DNA from: an uncultured Nitrosomonadales bacterium
Lineage (GTDB): Bacteria > Pseudomonadota > Gammaproteobacteria > Burkholderiales > Methylophilaceae
Direction: 5' to 3'
NCBI GenBank assembly: GCA_913058475.1
Contig: CAJXQA010000002.1
Coordinates: 1-64,000, forward strand
Length of the DNA: 64,000 nucleotides
A program made the translations under genes and the position numbers. The notes below the pieces were generated by a model that was not told the DNA's origin, searched no databases, and saw nothing but the letters and a program-made list of their open reading frames with translations. Shown piece by piece: positions 54,477 to 64,000 of this stretch (its first letter is position 1; the number at the start of each line of letters is the position of its first letter).

Positions 54477-55877
54477 TTGAAAATAAATTTTCTTACCAAA
54501 CTGATTACTACTTTCTTATTCTTCATGAGTTTTTCTTATGCTGTAGCTTTACCAGATTTTACAGTACTTGCAGAACAACAAGGCAGTACAGTGGTTAATA
54601 TTAGTTCAATTAAGAATGCTGTAAATAGAGGCAACCAACAGTTATCCCCCCAAGAAGAGCACATGCAAGAATTTTTTAACCGGTTTGGTATTCCAATGCC
54701 TCCTGGCATGGGGCCAAATGACCAACAACAAAAGCAAATGAGTGCAACGGGCTCAGGATTTATTTTAGAGTCGGACGGATACATTATTACTAACGCCCAT
54801 GTTGTAGGTGAGGCTGATTCTATTATCGTGAAACTAGCAGACAAACGAGAGTTTCAGGCTAAATTATTAGGTATTGATAAAAGAACAGATGTGGCTTTAC
54901 TTAAAATTGATGCAAAAGATTTACCAGCGGTAAAACTCGGTAACCCTAAAAATATAAAAGTAGGTGAGTGGGTGGCCGCCATTGGTTCACCTTTCGGGCT
55001 CGAGAATACAATGACGGTAGGTGTCATTAGTGCCAAAGGAAGAGCGTTGCCTCAACAAGAGAATTATGTTCCGTTTATACAAACTGATGTCGCTATCAAT
55101 CCTGGAAATTCCGGTGGCCCATTATTCAATACAAAGGGTGAAGTTATTGGTATTAACTCGCAAATCTATAGTCGAACTGGGGGTTATATGGGCTTATCAT
55201 TCGCTATCCCTATCGATGTGGCAATGGACGTAGCAGATCAATTGAAAAATAATGGGCGTGTCGTTCGTGGCTGGTTAGGTATTGCTATTCAAGAAGTCAC
55301 GGAGGAACTGACAGAAGCATTAGGCTTAAAAGATAAAAGTGGCGCACTTGTCGCAGCCGTTAATAAAGGGGCTCCTGCAGGGAAAGCAGGTATAGAGGCG
55401 GGTGATGTGATACTTAAATTTAATAACAAGGTAATTGAGACATCTTCTGATCTTCCAAAGTATGTACGACTTACTAAACCTAATAATATCGTGCCAGTTG
55501 AAATTTGGAGAAACGGAAAGACCAAAATTTTGAAGGTTAAGATTGGTGAGATGCCGAGCGATACAATGCAGGCATCAAGTAAAAAGCCAATCAAAGAAAG
55601 TGCTAATAGAATAGGATTAGTCTTAAAAGAAGCAACTACCAAAGATAAAAAAATGCTGGATGGAAGAAACGGTTTAGTGGTGATGAAGGCCTCTGGACCC
55701 GCTGTTTCATCACAGATAAGGGATGGAGACATCATCTTGGCACTGAACAATACACCTGTGAGTTCAGTCAGAGCATTTAATAGGGAAATTAATAAAACCC
55801 CAAAAGGTAAGACGATTGCACTTCTTATTTATCGAAATGGAGACACATTATTTGTTCCGGTAAAAGTCGCAAACTAA
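54477..55877 (+). CDS. degP: Periplasmic serine protease Do (DegP/MucD)
   Basis: DegP/MucD degrades misfolded periplasmic proteins as part of the envelope stress response. The 466-residue protein has a signal peptide (about 1-24), the trypsin-like catalytic triad His in TNAHVVGEADSI, Asp in DKRTDVALLKIDA and Ser in INPGNSGGPLF, then two PDZ domains (about 265-355 and 375-466). The start is TTG with AAAGGAT 6-8 bases ahead. Position after rseB in the sigma-E operon matches MucD of pseudomonads. An intrinsic terminator follows. Confidence 0.96.
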   Translation: MKINFLTKLITTFLFFMSFSYAVALPDFTVLAEQQGSTVVNISSIKNAVNRGNQQLSPQEEHMQEFFNRFGIPMPPGMGPNDQQQKQMSATGSGFILESDGYIITNAHVVGEADSIIVKLADKREFQAKLLGIDKRTDVALLKIDAKDLPAVKLGNPKNIKVGEWVAAIGSPFGLENTMTVGVISAKGRALPQQENYVPFIQTDVAINPGNSGGPLFNTKGEVIGINSQIYSRTGGYMGLSFAIPIDVAMDVADQLKNNGRVVRGWLGIAIQEVTEELTEALGLKDKSGALVAAVNKGAPAGKAGIEAGDVILKFNNKVIETSSDLPKYVRLTKPNNIVPVEIWRNGKTKILKVKIGEMPSDTMQASSKKPIKESANRIGLVLKEATTKDKKMLDGRNGLVVMKASGPAVSSQIRDGDIILALNNTPVSSVRAFNREINKTPKGKTIALLIYRNGDTLFVPVKVAN

Positions 55878-55923
55878 ATAATATATTTATTAATTCGTTT
55901 TACAATCGGGTAAAATTACGAAA

Positions 55924-55955
55924 ATTAAAGGCGCCTTTAGCGCCTTTAATTTTTT
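55924..55955 (+). terminator. Intrinsic terminator after degP
   Basis: ATTAAAGGCGC (55924-55934) and GCGCCTTTAAT (55940-55950) form an 11-bp perfect stem around a 5-base loop, followed by a T-run to 55955. This ends the rpoE-degP unit 19 bases before the lepA ATG. Confidence 0.88.
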
Positions 55956-55973
55956 AAGTTTTAAGTAAAAATT

Positions 55974-57764
55974 ATGGAAAATATTAGAAACTTTTCAATC
56001 ATTGCTCATATTGATCATGGCAAATCTACTCTAGCAGATAGGATTATCCAGCATTGCGGTGGCCTTGCTGACAGAGAAATGGAAGCCCAAGTCCTTGATT
56101 CTATGGATTTAGAAAGAGAGCGAGGAATTACTATTAAAGCTCAAACGGTGACCCTCACATATAAAGCTAAGGATGGTCAGTTATATGTCTTTAATTTAAT
56201 TGATACGCCAGGCCATGTTGATTTTACTTATGAAGTCAGTCGCTCGCTTTCAGCATGTGAAGGGGGTGTATTAGTCGTTGATGCTTCTCAAGGCGTTGAA
56301 GCTCAGACCGTTGCTAATTGTTATACGGCATTAGATCAAAAGGTTGAAGTTTTTCCTGTATTAAATAAGATTGATTTGGCTTCCGCTGACCCTGATCGAG
56401 TAAAAAAAGAAATAGAGGATGTTATTGGTATAGAGGCAGATGATGCTATTTTATGTTCTGCTAAAACGGGACAAGGTATCGAGGACGTTCTTGAGACAAT
56501 TGTTCGTAAAGTCCCTGCGCCAATCGGTGATATTCAGAAGCCACTGAAAGCGCTCATTATTGATGCATGGTTTGATAATTATGTTGGTGTGGTGATGTTG
56601 GTTCGTATCATTGATGGGGAAATAAAAGCAAAAGATAAAATACATTTGATGGCTACTAAGGATGAATACGCATGTGAGAGTGTGGGTATTTTTACCCCTA
56701 AGTCTGTTGAAAGAGACTCACTAAGTGCAGGTGAAGTTGGTTTTGTTATTGCTGGTATTAAAGATTTAGAAAGCACAAAAGTCGGCGATACTATTACCTT
56801 GGCAAAAAATAAAGCAGATGAAGCATTACCTGGCTTTAAAGAAATTCAACCTCAAGTTTTTGCTGGTTTATATCCCATAGAATCAAATCAATTTGATGCT
56901 TTGAGAACGGCATTAGAAAAATTAAAACTTAATGATGCTTCTTTAAATTTTGAGGCTGAAAATTCAACTGCACTTGGTTTTGGCTTTAGGTGCGGATTTC
57001 TTGGCTTATTACATATGGATATAATCCAAGAGAGATTAGAGCGAGAATACGAAATGGAGTTAATCACCACAGCGCCAACTGTAGTGTATGAGCTTTTGCT
57101 AAAAAATGATGAGATTATTTCAGTTGAAAATCCTTCTAGATTGCCAGATTTATCAACAATCGAAGAAATTAGAGAGCCCATTATTAACCTAAATATTTTA
57201 TTGCCGCATGATTATGTAGGGCCAGTGATGACCTTGGTAAATGGGAAAAGGGGTATTCAAAAAAATATGCAGTATATGGGGCGTCAAGTCATGATTTCAT
57301 ATGAAATCCCCCTAAATGAAGTAGTTTTAGATTTTTTTGATAGATTGAAGTCGGTTTCACGTGGATATGCTTCGATGGATTATGAGTTTATGGAATTTCG
57401 AGCAGCCGACTTGGTAAAATTAGATATTATGGTTAATGGCGATAGGGTTGATGCCTTATCACTAATTGTGCATCGATCAAACAGCATCGCTAAAGGACGA
57501 GAGCTGGTGAGTAAGATGAGAAGCTTAATACCAAGGCAAATGTTTGATGTAGCCATTCAATCTGCTATTGGAGCTAATATCATAGCAAGAGAAACAATTA
57601 AAGCCTTGAGAAAAAATGTGATTGCAAAATGTTATGGTGGTGATGTTTCTAGAAAAAGGAAACTCCTAGAGAAGCAAAAAGCAGGAAAGAAAAGAATGAA
57701 GCAGGTGGGTAATGTTGAAATACCACAGGAAGCTTTTTTAGCAATTTTACAGGTAGATGATTAA
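55974..57764 (+). CDS. lepA: Elongation factor 4 (LepA)
   Basis: LepA is a ribosome-associated GTPase that aids back-translocation or subunit assembly under stress. The 596-residue protein has the G domain with G1 AHIDHGKST (near residue 11), [16 protein letters not shown] (near 81) and NKIDL (near 135), and the LepA-specific C-terminal domain ending [33 protein letters not shown]. It precedes lepB with no gap; lepA-lepB-rnc-era is conserved. Confidence 0.98.
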   Translation: MENIRNFSIIAHIDHGKSTLADRIIQHCGGLADREMEAQVLDSMDLERERGITIKAQTVTLTYKAKDGQLYVFNLIDTPGHVDFTYEVSRSLSACEGGVLVVDASQGVEAQTVANCYTALDQKVEVFPVLNKIDLASADPDRVKKEIEDVIGIEADDAILCSAKTGQGIEDVLETIVRKVPAPIGDIQKPLKALIIDAWFDNYVGVVMLVRIIDGEIKAKDKIHLMATKDEYACESVGIFTPKSVERDSLSAGEVGFVIAGIKDLESTKVGDTITLAKNKADEALPGFKEIQPQVFAGLYPIESNQFDALRTALEKLKLNDASLNFEAENSTALGFGFRCGFLGLLHMDIIQERLEREYEMELITTAPTVVYELLLKNDEIISVENPSRLPDLSTIEEIREPIINLNILLPHDYVGPVMTLVNGKRGIQKNMQYMGRQVMISYEIPLNEVVLDFFDRLKSVSRGYASMDYEFMEFRAADLVKLDIMVNGDRVDALSLIVHRSNSIAKGRELVSKMRSLIPRQMFDVAIQSAIGANIIARETIKALRKNVIAKCYGGDVSRKRKLLEKQKAGKKRMKQVGNVEIPQEAFLAILQVDD

Positions 57765-58508
57765 ATGATTTTCGCACTTATATTAATGTCAGTGACAGGG
57801 GTAACCGGTCTTATTTATCTTTTAGATGTTCTCTACTTTTCCAAAAAAAGAGTCAAGGGGAAGAAAGAATCAATCATCATTGAGTACTCTAAAAGTTTTT
57901 TCCCTGTGCTCCTGGCTGTTTTTGTTATTCGGTCATTTATTGTAGAACCTTTTAAAATTCCTTCTGGGTCAATGATGCCGACATTGATCGCTGGAGATTT
58001 TATTGCAGTCAATAAGTTTAGCTATGGCGTGCGCTTCCCAGTCATTAATAATGTACTAATTCCATATGGAATGCCTGAGAGAGGTGATGTAGTGGTATTT
58101 CATTATCCTAGAGATACCTCAATTGATTATATCAAGCGGGTAGTTGGTCTTCCTGGAGATACAATCAAATATGAAAATAAGAAGTTATTTATCAACGGCA
58201 AGCTCGTTCCTCATATTTTTGAGAAAAATTATGAGTACATGATGAATGATAATTATAGGGTTCCAGCTAAAGAATTCTTAGAGACTTTAGGTGAGGTAAA
58301 ACATTCGATTCTTATTCATAATGTTGAGGGAGAGTCTGGGACTTTTGTTGTTCCTGAAGAGAATTATTTTGTCATGGGAGATAATCGAGATAATTCCTCT
58401 GATAGTCGAGTATGGGGATTTGTTTCTGAAGATTTATTAGTAGGAAAAGCCTTTATTATTTGGTTGAATTTATCAGAGCCATCAAGAATCGGGGATACGA
58501 TTAAGTAA
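57765..58508 (+). CDS. lepB: Signal peptidase I
   Basis: LepB removes signal peptides from exported proteins at the periplasmic side. The 247-residue protein has two N-terminal membrane segments (about 1-20 and 45-62), the catalytic Ser in PSGSMMPTL (near 70), the Lys in RGDVVVFHYPRDTSIDYIKRVVGLPGD (box D), and GDNRDNSSDSRVWGFV (box E). ATG follows the lepA TAA with no gap; rnc follows with no gap. It acts on the signal peptides of DegP, RseB, PstS and the porin in this window. Confidence 0.96.
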   Translation: MIFALILMSVTGVTGLIYLLDVLYFSKKRVKGKKESIIIEYSKSFFPVLLAVFVIRSFIVEPFKIPSGSMMPTLIAGDFIAVNKFSYGVRFPVINNVLIPYGMPERGDVVVFHYPRDTSIDYIKRVVGLPGDTIKYENKKLFINGKLVPHIFEKNYEYMMNDNYRVPAKEFLETLGEVKHSILIHNVEGESGTFVVPEENYFVMGDNRDNSSDSRVWGFVSEDLLVGKAFIIWLNLSEPSRIGDTIK

Positions 58509-59204
58509 ATGGAGACTAAGGAACTCAAAATTCTTGAAAAATCTATTAAATATAAATTTAAAGATGACAGCCTCTTAACTCTTGCGATGACACATAGAAG
58601 TCATTCGGGTAAAAATAATGAGCGATTAGAGTTTTTGGGAGACAGTATTCTAAACTTTGTTGTAGCAGATCTTTTATTTAAAAAATTTAATGATTTGGAT
58701 GAGGGTGATTTGAGCCGCTTAAGATCTCAGTTGGTTAAAGAGGAACCACTTTCTAAATTAGCGAATAAATTAAACATTGGAGATTTTTTGAATTTAGGGG
58801 TTGGGGAGCTTAAAAGTTCAGGTTGGAGAAGACCATCTATTTTGGCGGATGCCTTTGAGGCATTAATTGGCGCTATATTTGAAGACGGTGGAATGAAATC
58901 CACCTATAAATTTATTGAAGATTCATATCTGGAACTGATAGAAAAAATTAATCCAAAAGAAATTTATAAAGATCCTAAAACAATATTACAAGAGTTTTTA
59001 CAGGCGCAAAAAGTACCCTTACCGAGCTATGAAGTCTTTAATGTAGAAGGTGAAGCCCATAACCAATTATTTACTGTCATATGTGTTGTATCTAAATTCG
59101 ATGTCAAGGTAAAAGGCGAGGGAAGGAGTAGAAAAATTGCGGAGCAAGAGGCAGCAAAAGAAGCAATGGCTACCATAGAGAAGAGCCTTTATGGTATCGT
59201 CTAA
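58509..59204 (+). CDS. rnc: Ribonuclease III
   Basis: RNase III cleaves double-stranded RNA in rRNA precursors and mRNAs. The 231-residue protein has the nuclease signature ERLEFLGDSILNFVVADLLF (residues about 38-57), the catalytic Asp/Glu in the second cluster ADAFEALIGAIFEDGG, and a C-terminal dsRNA-binding domain (DPKTILQEFLQAQ to AEQEAAKEAMATIEKSL). It overlaps era by 14 bases, a classic rnc-era pairing. Confidence 0.97.
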   Translation: METKELKILEKSIKYKFKDDSLLTLAMTHRSHSGKNNERLEFLGDSILNFVVADLLFKKFNDLDEGDLSRLRSQLVKEEPLSKLANKLNIGDFLNLGVGELKSSGWRRPSILADAFEALIGAIFEDGGMKSTYKFIEDSYLELIEKINPKEIYKDPKTILQEFLQAQKVPLPSYEVFNVEGEAHNQLFTVICVVSKFDVKVKGEGRSRKIAEQEAAKEAMATIEKSLYGIV

Positions 59205-60084
59205 ACTAAACACCCGTTGCGGTACTATTGCTATTGTTGGCCAACCCAATGTGGGTAAATCAACGCTTCTAAACTATTTTGTTGGTTCAAAATTAAGTAT
59301 AACTTCCAGAAAAGCGCAAACGACTCGTTATCAGTTAGTCGGTATCTTTACAGATAAAGACACGCAATATATTTTTGTTGATACTCCCGGCTATCAACTA
59401 AAACATCTGAATCAAATGAACAAGAGCTTGAATAAATCGGTGAATCAAGCACTCAAAGACGTGGATTTAATTTTATTTTTATCTGAGCCCAATAAGCTGG
59501 ATTCAACTGATAAAAAAATATTACAAATGATTCCTGGCTCAACACCAATTTTATTGATTATTAATAAAATAGATTTAATCAAAGATAAATCTAAAATTTT
59601 AGCCTTAATGAGTGAAGCGGATCAGTTGGATAAATTTGAAGAGATTGTTCCGACAAGCGTTAAGAAGAAAAATAACTTATTAGAGTTATTAAAAAGTGTA
59701 AAAAAATACCTACCTCAACAACCTTTTATCTATGATCAAGGCGAGTTAACAGATAAGGGAGAGCGATTTTTGGCAGGTGAGATTGTTCGGGAGAAGTTAT
59801 TTCGCTTAACAGGTCAAGAGGTTCCATACTCAGTTGCTGTCGAGATAGAAAAATTCGAGCAAGAGGGTAATTTAAGAAGAATTTTCGCTGTCATTATTGT
59901 TGATCGTGAGTCTTTAAAGCCGATGATTATTGGTAATAAGGGTGAGCGATTAAAAGAAATTTCTAAAAGTGCACGCTTGGATATGGAGAAGCTTTTTGGT
60001 GGAAAGGTCTGGTTAGAAACTTGGGTTAAGGTTAAAACGGGCTGGGCCGATGACGTAAGAGCCCTAAAATCATTAGGACTTTAA
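59191..60084 (+). CDS. era: GTPase Era
   Basis: Era is a small-subunit assembly GTPase that binds 16S rRNA. The 297-residue protein has G1 GQPNVGKSTLLNYF (near residue 17), TTRYQLVGIF, G3 DTPG (near residue 63), G4 NKID, and a KH domain with MIIGNKGERLKEI (near 246). It opens inside the end of rnc and precedes recO by 4 bases. Confidence 0.97.
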   Translation: MVSSKLNTRCGTIAIVGQPNVGKSTLLNYFVGSKLSITSRKAQTTRYQLVGIFTDKDTQYIFVDTPGYQLKHLNQMNKSLNKSVNQALKDVDLILFLSEPNKLDSTDKKILQMIPGSTPILLIINKIDLIKDKSKILALMSEADQLDKFEEIVPTSVKKKNNLLELLKSVKKYLPQQPFIYDQGELTDKGERFLAGEIVREKLFRLTGQEVPYSVAVEIEKFEQEGNLRRIFAVIIVDRESLKPMIIGNKGERLKEISKSARLDMEKLFGGKVWLETWVKVKTGWADDVRALKSLGL

Positions 60085-60088
60085 TGGG

Positions 60089-60799
60089 ATGGTAAAAGTA
60101 ACCTCTCTGAAAGAAAATCAACAGGTCTATGTTTTACATACTTATCCATTTAAAGAAACTAGCCTCATCGTTGAAATTTTTTCTAAAGAATTTGGAAGGA
60201 TCTCTCTAATTGCAAAGGGAGCAAGGCGACCAAAATCTGCATTAAGAGGGATGTTACAGTCATTTCAAGCCTTGGAAGCCTCTTGGTCTGGTATTGGAGA
60301 ATTAAAAACGCTTCACGGAATAGAGTGGTGCGATCAATATTTATCCATGGAAGGAAATTCCTTAATATGTGGTTTTTATTTAAATGAATTATTACTTAGG
60401 TTGCTGCCTAAAGAAGACAAATACGAATCTTTATTTATTTTTTACCATTCAACGATGGAAAATTTATCTCAAGGGATAGACATAGGAGTGACTTTGAGAA
60501 AGTTTGAATTGAAACTACTCTTAGAATTAGGCTATGAGGTAGTTTTAAAAGTGGATGCAAACTCTAATGAAATTAAAGCAGATAAAACGTATTATTATGA
60601 AGCTGAACAAGGTGCGCTAGAAAAATTTAGGACAGAAAAAAGCATTAAGGTCGTTGGGCAAACTTTAATTGATATGGGAAATGACAATTTTGATTCAGTA
60701 ACCACTGAGCTACAAAGTAAAAATTTAATGCGTTTTTTAATTAATTATTATTTGGGGGATAAACCATTAAATTCCAAGCAACTATTTTTAAATATTTAG
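60089..60799 (+). CDS. recO: DNA repair protein RecO
   Basis: RecO loads RecA onto SSB-coated DNA together with RecR. The 236-residue protein has the N-terminal OB fold (VYVLHTYPFKETSLIVEIFSKEFGRISLIAKGARRPKSALRGMLQSFQ) and the helical domain, with FYLNELLLRLLPKEDKYESLF and LRKFELKLLLELGYE. It lacks the zinc-finger cysteines found in some family members; this is normal for proteobacteria. Position between era and pdxJ is standard. Confidence 0.95.
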   Translation: MVKVTSLKENQQVYVLHTYPFKETSLIVEIFSKEFGRISLIAKGARRPKSALRGMLQSFQALEASWSGIGELKTLHGIEWCDQYLSMEGNSLICGFYLNELLLRLLPKEDKYESLFIFYHSTMENLSQGIDIGVTLRKFELKLLLELGYEVVLKVDANSNEIKADKTYYYEAEQGALEKFRTEKSIKVVGQTLIDMGNDNFDSVTTELQSKNLMRFLINYYLGDKPLNSKQLFLNI

Positions 60800-60808
60800 G
60801 ATAATGAG

Positions 60809-61531
60809 ATGGATCTAGGCGTTAATATTGATCATATAGCAACGATAAGACAAGCGAGAGGAACAAATTACCCATCAGTGCTTGATGCTGCGACCTTAGC
60901 CGAGGAAGCCGGGGCGGATAGCATTACATTACATCTTAGAGAAGATCGACGTCACATGCAGGACAACGATCTATATGAATTAAAACCCTTATTAAAAACT
61001 AAAATGAATTTAGAATTAGCACCTGTCACTGAGATGGTAAAAATTGCATTGGATGTTCTCCCAGAGGATGTATGTTTGGTTCCTGAAAGAAGAGAGGAGA
61101 AGACAACCGAAGGGGGTTTGGATTTGATAAAGAAATTTCATGGCATTAAAGAGATAAGTGATGAGCTAACGAATGCGGGTGTTCGCGTTTCTCTTTTTAT
61201 CGCCCCTGAGATGAACCAAATTGATAAAGCGATTGAGATGAAGGTGCCGATCATTGAATTGCACACAGGTAATTACGCAGATTTTAAAGGTGAATTAAAA
61301 AATAAAGAGCTAAAAAAAATTCAACAAGCGGTGGTATATGCAAAAAAAGCAGGACTTTTAGTTAATGCGGGCCATGGTCTTCATTATGAGAATGTACAAG
61401 ACATTGCAAAAATTGACGGCATTCATGAATTAAATATTGGACATGCGATAGTAGCTAAGGCGTTATTTATTGGCTGGGAGAATGCTGTCATTGAAATGAA
61501 AAAAATTATCAAAGAGTATGCAAAATCATGA
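60809..61531 (+). CDS. pdxJ: Pyridoxine 5'-phosphate synthase
   Basis: PdxJ condenses 1-deoxyxylulose 5-phosphate with 3-amino-2-oxopropyl phosphate to make pyridoxine 5'-phosphate, the precursor of the PLP used by the two desulfurases here. The 240-residue TIM-barrel protein begins LGVNIDHIATIRQARGTNYPSVLDAA and shows LHLREDRRHMQ, CLVPERREEKTTEGG, ELHTGNYADF and NAGHGLHYENV, all diagnostic. It overlaps acpS by 4 bases, in the conserved recO-pdxJ-acpS order. Confidence 0.97.
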   Translation: MDLGVNIDHIATIRQARGTNYPSVLDAATLAEEAGADSITLHLREDRRHMQDNDLYELKPLLKTKMNLELAPVTEMVKIALDVLPEDVCLVPERREEKTTEGGLDLIKKFHGIKEISDELTNAGVRVSLFIAPEMNQIDKAIEMKVPIIELHTGNYADFKGELKNKELKKIQQAVVYAKKAGLLVNAGHGLHYENVQDIAKIDGIHELNIGHAIVAKALFIGWENAVIEMKKIIKEYAKS

Positions 61532-61908
61532 TTTATGGGGTTGGTACCGATGTGGTTGAGGTTTCGAGGATTGCAAAAGCCCTAGAGCGGTTTGGGGATA
61601 ATTTTGCTAAAAAAATACTAAACCATGAAGAGCTTTTAGTTTTTAAAAAAAATAAAATGAAAGAAAATTTTTTGGCCAAAAGATTTGCTGCCAAAGAAGC
61701 TTTTGCAAAAGCATTGGGCACGGGTTTTAGAGGTGATGTCAATGTTAAATCTATTAGTGTGATCAATAATGAGTTAGGGCGCCCAGATATTAAGGTAGAT
61801 AAAAATGTTGCTCGCCTGCTTAAAGAGAAGAAAATAAAATCTTGTCATTTATCTATATCGGATGAAAAAAATATAGCAGCAGCATTTGTTGTGCTGGAGA
61901 GAGAATGA
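61528..61908 (+). CDS. acpS: Holo-[acyl-carrier-protein] synthase
   Basis: AcpS attaches 4'-phosphopantetheine from CoA to the acyl carrier protein. The 126-residue protein has GVGTDVVEVSRIAKALERFG (Asp near residue 8) and FAKRFAAKEAFAKALGTGF (metal-binding Glu near 57), the family signatures. ATGA overlaps link it to pdxJ upstream and to the ThiF-family gene downstream. With coaD at 3.3 kb, two steps of the CoA/phosphopantetheine line are in this window. Confidence 0.97.
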   Translation: MIYGVGTDVVEVSRIAKALERFGDNFAKKILNHEELLVFKKNKMKENFLAKRFAAKEAFAKALGTGFRGDVNVKSISVINNELGRPDIKVDKNVARLLKEKKIKSCHLSISDEKNIAAAFVVLERE

Positions 61909-62651
61909 TTGACGGGGGAGTAGATTTAGATAGAAGATTTGGGGGTATTATTCGTCTTTACGGCGAAAAAAAATTTCGATTGATTCAAGACTGTCATATT
62001 TGTGTGGTGGGTATTGGCGGCGTAGGTTCATGGGTAGCCGAGTCATTGGCGAGGCATGGTATCGGCAAAATAACGCTAATTGATATGGATCATATTGTTG
62101 AATCAAATATTAACCGCCAAATTCATGCTCTCGACAGCACGGATGGCGAATCAAAAATTAAAGCCATGAAAGATCGAATCATTGATATTAATCCAACTTG
62201 CCTCGTGGATTGCATTGATGATTTTTTAGAGGAATCAAATATTGAAAGCTATATATCGAGTAAATTTGATTTTATTATTGATGCAATTGATCAATCGAGT
62301 GTAAAAATAAGTTTAGCTGAATATTGCCAATCAAAGAATTTATCTCTAGTGATGGTTGGCGGTGCAGGCGGAAGGGTAGATCCTGCGAGAATAAAAATAG
62401 CGGACCTTTCTAAAACCTTCGGAGATCCTTTGATAAGTAATATTCGAAAGCATTTTAATAATAAAAATAAGTTATCAGAAAGCAAATATGAGATACCTAC
62501 CATCTTCTCTGATGAGCCTATTATAAAGTCTGATGAATGTGAAACAGATCAACCGGGTGGAGGCTTGAGTTGCGATGGATATGGCTCAAGCCTAAATATA
62601 ACTGCCACAATGGCTTTTTACGTTGTCGCTCATATCTTTTCAAAAATATAA
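61905..62651 (+). CDS. tcdA: tRNA threonylcarbamoyladenosine dehydratase TcdA (ThiF/E1-like)
   Basis: TcdA (CsdL/YgdL) cyclises N6-threonylcarbamoyladenosine to ct6A in tRNAs that read ANN codons. The 248-residue protein has the E1-like opening RRFGGIIRLYGEKKFRLIQDCHICVVGIGGVGSWVAESLARHGIGKITLIDMD and the adenylation-site Arg in NINRQIHALDST, followed by IIDAIDQSSVKISL. There is a C-terminal DQPGGGLSCDGYGSS segment and a final membrane-like helix. It overlaps acpS by 4 bases. The family is certain; TcdA over other ThiF-like proteins is by overall match. Confidence 0.9.
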   Translation: MIDGGVDLDRRFGGIIRLYGEKKFRLIQDCHICVVGIGGVGSWVAESLARHGIGKITLIDMDHIVESNINRQIHALDSTDGESKIKAMKDRIIDINPTCLVDCIDDFLEESNIESYISSKFDFIIDAIDQSSVKISLAEYCQSKNLSLVMVGGAGGRVDPARIKIADLSKTFGDPLISNIRKHFNNKNKLSESKYEIPTIFSDEPIIKSDECETDQPGGGLSCDGYGSSLNITATMAFYVVAHIFSKI

Positions 62652-62664
62652 ATCAGTTAAAAAA

Positions 62665-62692
62665 GTTGAAATAAACAAAACTGCCCCCATTA
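62665..62692 (+). promoter_or_regulatory. Sigma-32-type heat-shock promoter of htpG
   Basis: GTTGAA (62665-62670), a 14-base spacer, CCCCATTA (62685-62692), about 50 bases before the htpG ATG. The -10 is a nearly perfect sigma-32 element, and the spacer length equals those before grpE and dnaK. Confidence 0.78.
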
Positions 62693-62742
62693 ATAATAGC
62701 AATATTTAAATTAAATTTAATTCAATTAGGGATTTTAAGAAA

Positions 62743-64000
62743 ATGACAAAACAGAAAGAGACTTTAAGCTTCCAGGCTGAGGTAAAACAACTTTTACAAC
62801 TAATGATTCACTCTCTTTATAGTAATAAGGAGATTGCAGTCCGTGAATTGATATCAAATGCCAGTGATGCGGCGGATAAGCTGAGATTTGAAGCATTAGA
62901 AAAAAATGATCTTTACGAGAAAGATTCTGAGCTTAAAATTTGGGTAGATTTTGATAAAGACAAAAAGACAATCACGATTTCAGATAACGGTATCGGTATG
63001 AGTCGAGATGATATTGTTAAAAATATCGGGACTATCGCTAAATCAGGCACAAAAGAATTCTTAAAAAAACTATCAGGCGATCAAGCCAAGGATGCAAATT
63101 TGATAGGCCAGTTTGGTGTCGGTTTTTATTCAGCCTTTATTATTTCTGATGAAGTGACCCTAGAATCAAGAAAAGCTGGTGCAAAAACAGGATCAAGATG
63201 GATTTCAAAAGGTGATGGTGAGTTTACCTTAGAAACCATTGAGAAGAAATCAAGAGGGACGTCAGTTATCTTAAGCTTAAAGAAGGATGCAGTAGAGTTT
63301 CTAGATGAATATCGACTGAAAGAAATTATTAAAAAATACTCAGATCACATCACACTACCGATTGTAATGAAAAAATTTGAGTTTAAGGATGGAGAATCAA
63401 TTCGAACAGAGGAAGATGAGGTCGTTAACGATGCCTCAGCTATTTGGGCACGTAACAAGAAAGATATAAAACCAAAAGAGTACGAAGAGTTTTATAAAAA
63501 TTTAACGTATGACCAAGAGCCTCCTTTATCCGTATTTCATAACCGAGTTGAAGGTAATCAAGAGTATGTTTCTCTATTATTTATTCCAAGTAAAGCACCT
63601 TTTGATCTTTACGACAGAGATAAAGCGCAAGGCGTAAAGCTCTATGCAAAACGTATTTTTATTATGGAAGCGAATGAGAAACTCATCCCTCAATATTTAA
63701 GATTTATGAAGGGCGTCATTGATAGTAGTGATTTACCACTCAACGTATCAAGAGAAATCTTGCAAGATAGTAAAGCACTTGAAAGCATTCGTTCAGGAAC
63801 AGTCAAAAAAATACTCACCGCCCTTGAGGATATGGCGAAGAAAAAACCAGATGACTTTAAAAAGTTTTGGTCAGAATTCGGGCTTGTTTTAAAAGAAGGA
63901 CCTGCTGAGGATTTTGCAAATCGAGAAAAAATTGCGGGATTGCTTAGGTTTGCAAGTACTTTTGACGAGTCGGATGCACAAAGCGTTAGTTTGGCAGATT
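62743..64000 (+). CDS. htpG: Chaperone protein HtpG (Hsp90), partial at window end
   Basis: HtpG is the bacterial Hsp90. The frame is open from the ATG at 62743 to the window end (about 419 codons); full-length HtpG is about 620-640, so roughly the last third is missing. The N-terminal ATPase domain shows [60 protein letters not shown] and [12 protein letters not shown]; the middle domain shows [21 protein letters not shown] and FKGV-type [23 protein letters not shown] sigma-32-type promoter precedes it. Confidence 0.97.
   Translation, partial: MTKQKETLSFQAEVKQLLQLMIHSLYSNKEIAVRELISNASDAADKLRFEALEKNDLYEKDSELKIWVDFDKDKKTITISDNGIGMSRDDIVKNIGTIAKSGTKEFLKKLSGDQAKDANLIGQFGVGFYSAFIISDEVTLESRKAGAKTGSRWISKGDGEFTLETIEKKSRGTSVILSLKKDAVEFLDEYRLKEIIKKYSDHITLPIVMKKFEFKDGESIRTEEDEVVNDASAIWARNKKDIKPKEYEEFYKNLTYDQEPPLSVFHNRVEGNQEYVSLLFIPSKAPFDLYDRDKAQGVKLYAKRIFIMEANEKLIPQYLRFMKGVIDSSDLPLNVSREILQDSKALESIRSGTVKKILTALEDMAKKKPDDFKKFWSEFGLVLKEGPAEDFANREKIAGLLRFASTFDESDAQSVSLAD

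Overview
The window is one continuous, densely packed stretch of bacterial core chromosome. It is strongly AT-rich, about 66 protein genes fill nearly all of it, and many neighbours overlap by 4 to 14 bases. No stretch longer than 300 bases lacks a gene; the largest gaps (about 160 bases) are the regulatory regions upstream of the porin and between pstS and prfB. I saw no rRNA, tRNA, insertion sequence, prophage, CRISPR array or integrase. Gene content and order (M16 pair-rsmD-coaD-yfhL; hrcA divergent from nadK-recN; fur divergent from bamE-dapB; carAB-greA-DUF4149-yhbY-rlmE-ftsH-folP-glmM; cysE-iscR-isc; rpoE-rseAB-degP-lepA-lepB-rnc-era-recO-pdxJ-acpS) point to a betaproteobacterium. The small gaps, low GC and complete edd-eda pair fit a streamlined aquatic Methylophilales lineage (OM43-like), but that placement is inference.

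Layout: 0.1-4.4 kb, periplasmic M16 proteases, rRNA methylation, CoA synthesis, a ferredoxin and glyoxalase I. 4.4-8.2 kb (minus), the chaperone genes grpE-dnaK-dnaJ. 8.4-11.5 kb, the Entner-Doudoroff pair edd-eda and a HAD hydrolase. 11.5-16.1 kb (minus), hrcA-hemH and the LPS heptose genes hldD-hldE. 16.2-20.8 kb, nadK-recN, fur, bamE-dapB. 20.9-31.3 kb, carAB-greA and the rlmE-ftsH-folP-glmM run. 31.3-35.1 kb (minus), the phosphate transporter pstSCAB. 35.3-38.6 kb, prfB (with its programmed frameshift), lysS and a carbonic anhydrase. 38.7-40.1 kb, an outer-membrane porin. 40.2-48.0 kb (minus), the Fe-S assembly run trmJ, cysE, iscR, a second cysteine desulfurase, iscS, iscU, iscA, hscB, hscA, fdx. 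48.1-52.2 kb, suhB, a tiny lysine-rich ORF, an EamA transporter, slyD, nadB. 52.3-62.7 kb, the sigma-E operon and its translation, secretion and cofactor genes. 62.7-64 kb, the start of htpG, cut by the window end.

Regulation that can be read directly: sigma-32-type heat-shock promoters with identical 14-nt spacers before grpE, dnaK and htpG; Pho boxes before pstS and before the porin, which tie the two into a probable phosphate-starvation response; an IscR type-1 site over the iscR promoter; a sigma-E-type promoter before rpoE; and several hairpin terminators or attenuators, including one directly against the folP start codon. HrcA is encoded, but no CIRCE operator is seen at any heat-shock gene here.

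I found no novel multi-gene system. The observations worth a second look are regulatory elements, a 22-residue ORF, tandem cysteine desulfurases, the extended BamE, and the small repeats and hairpins listed under findings.
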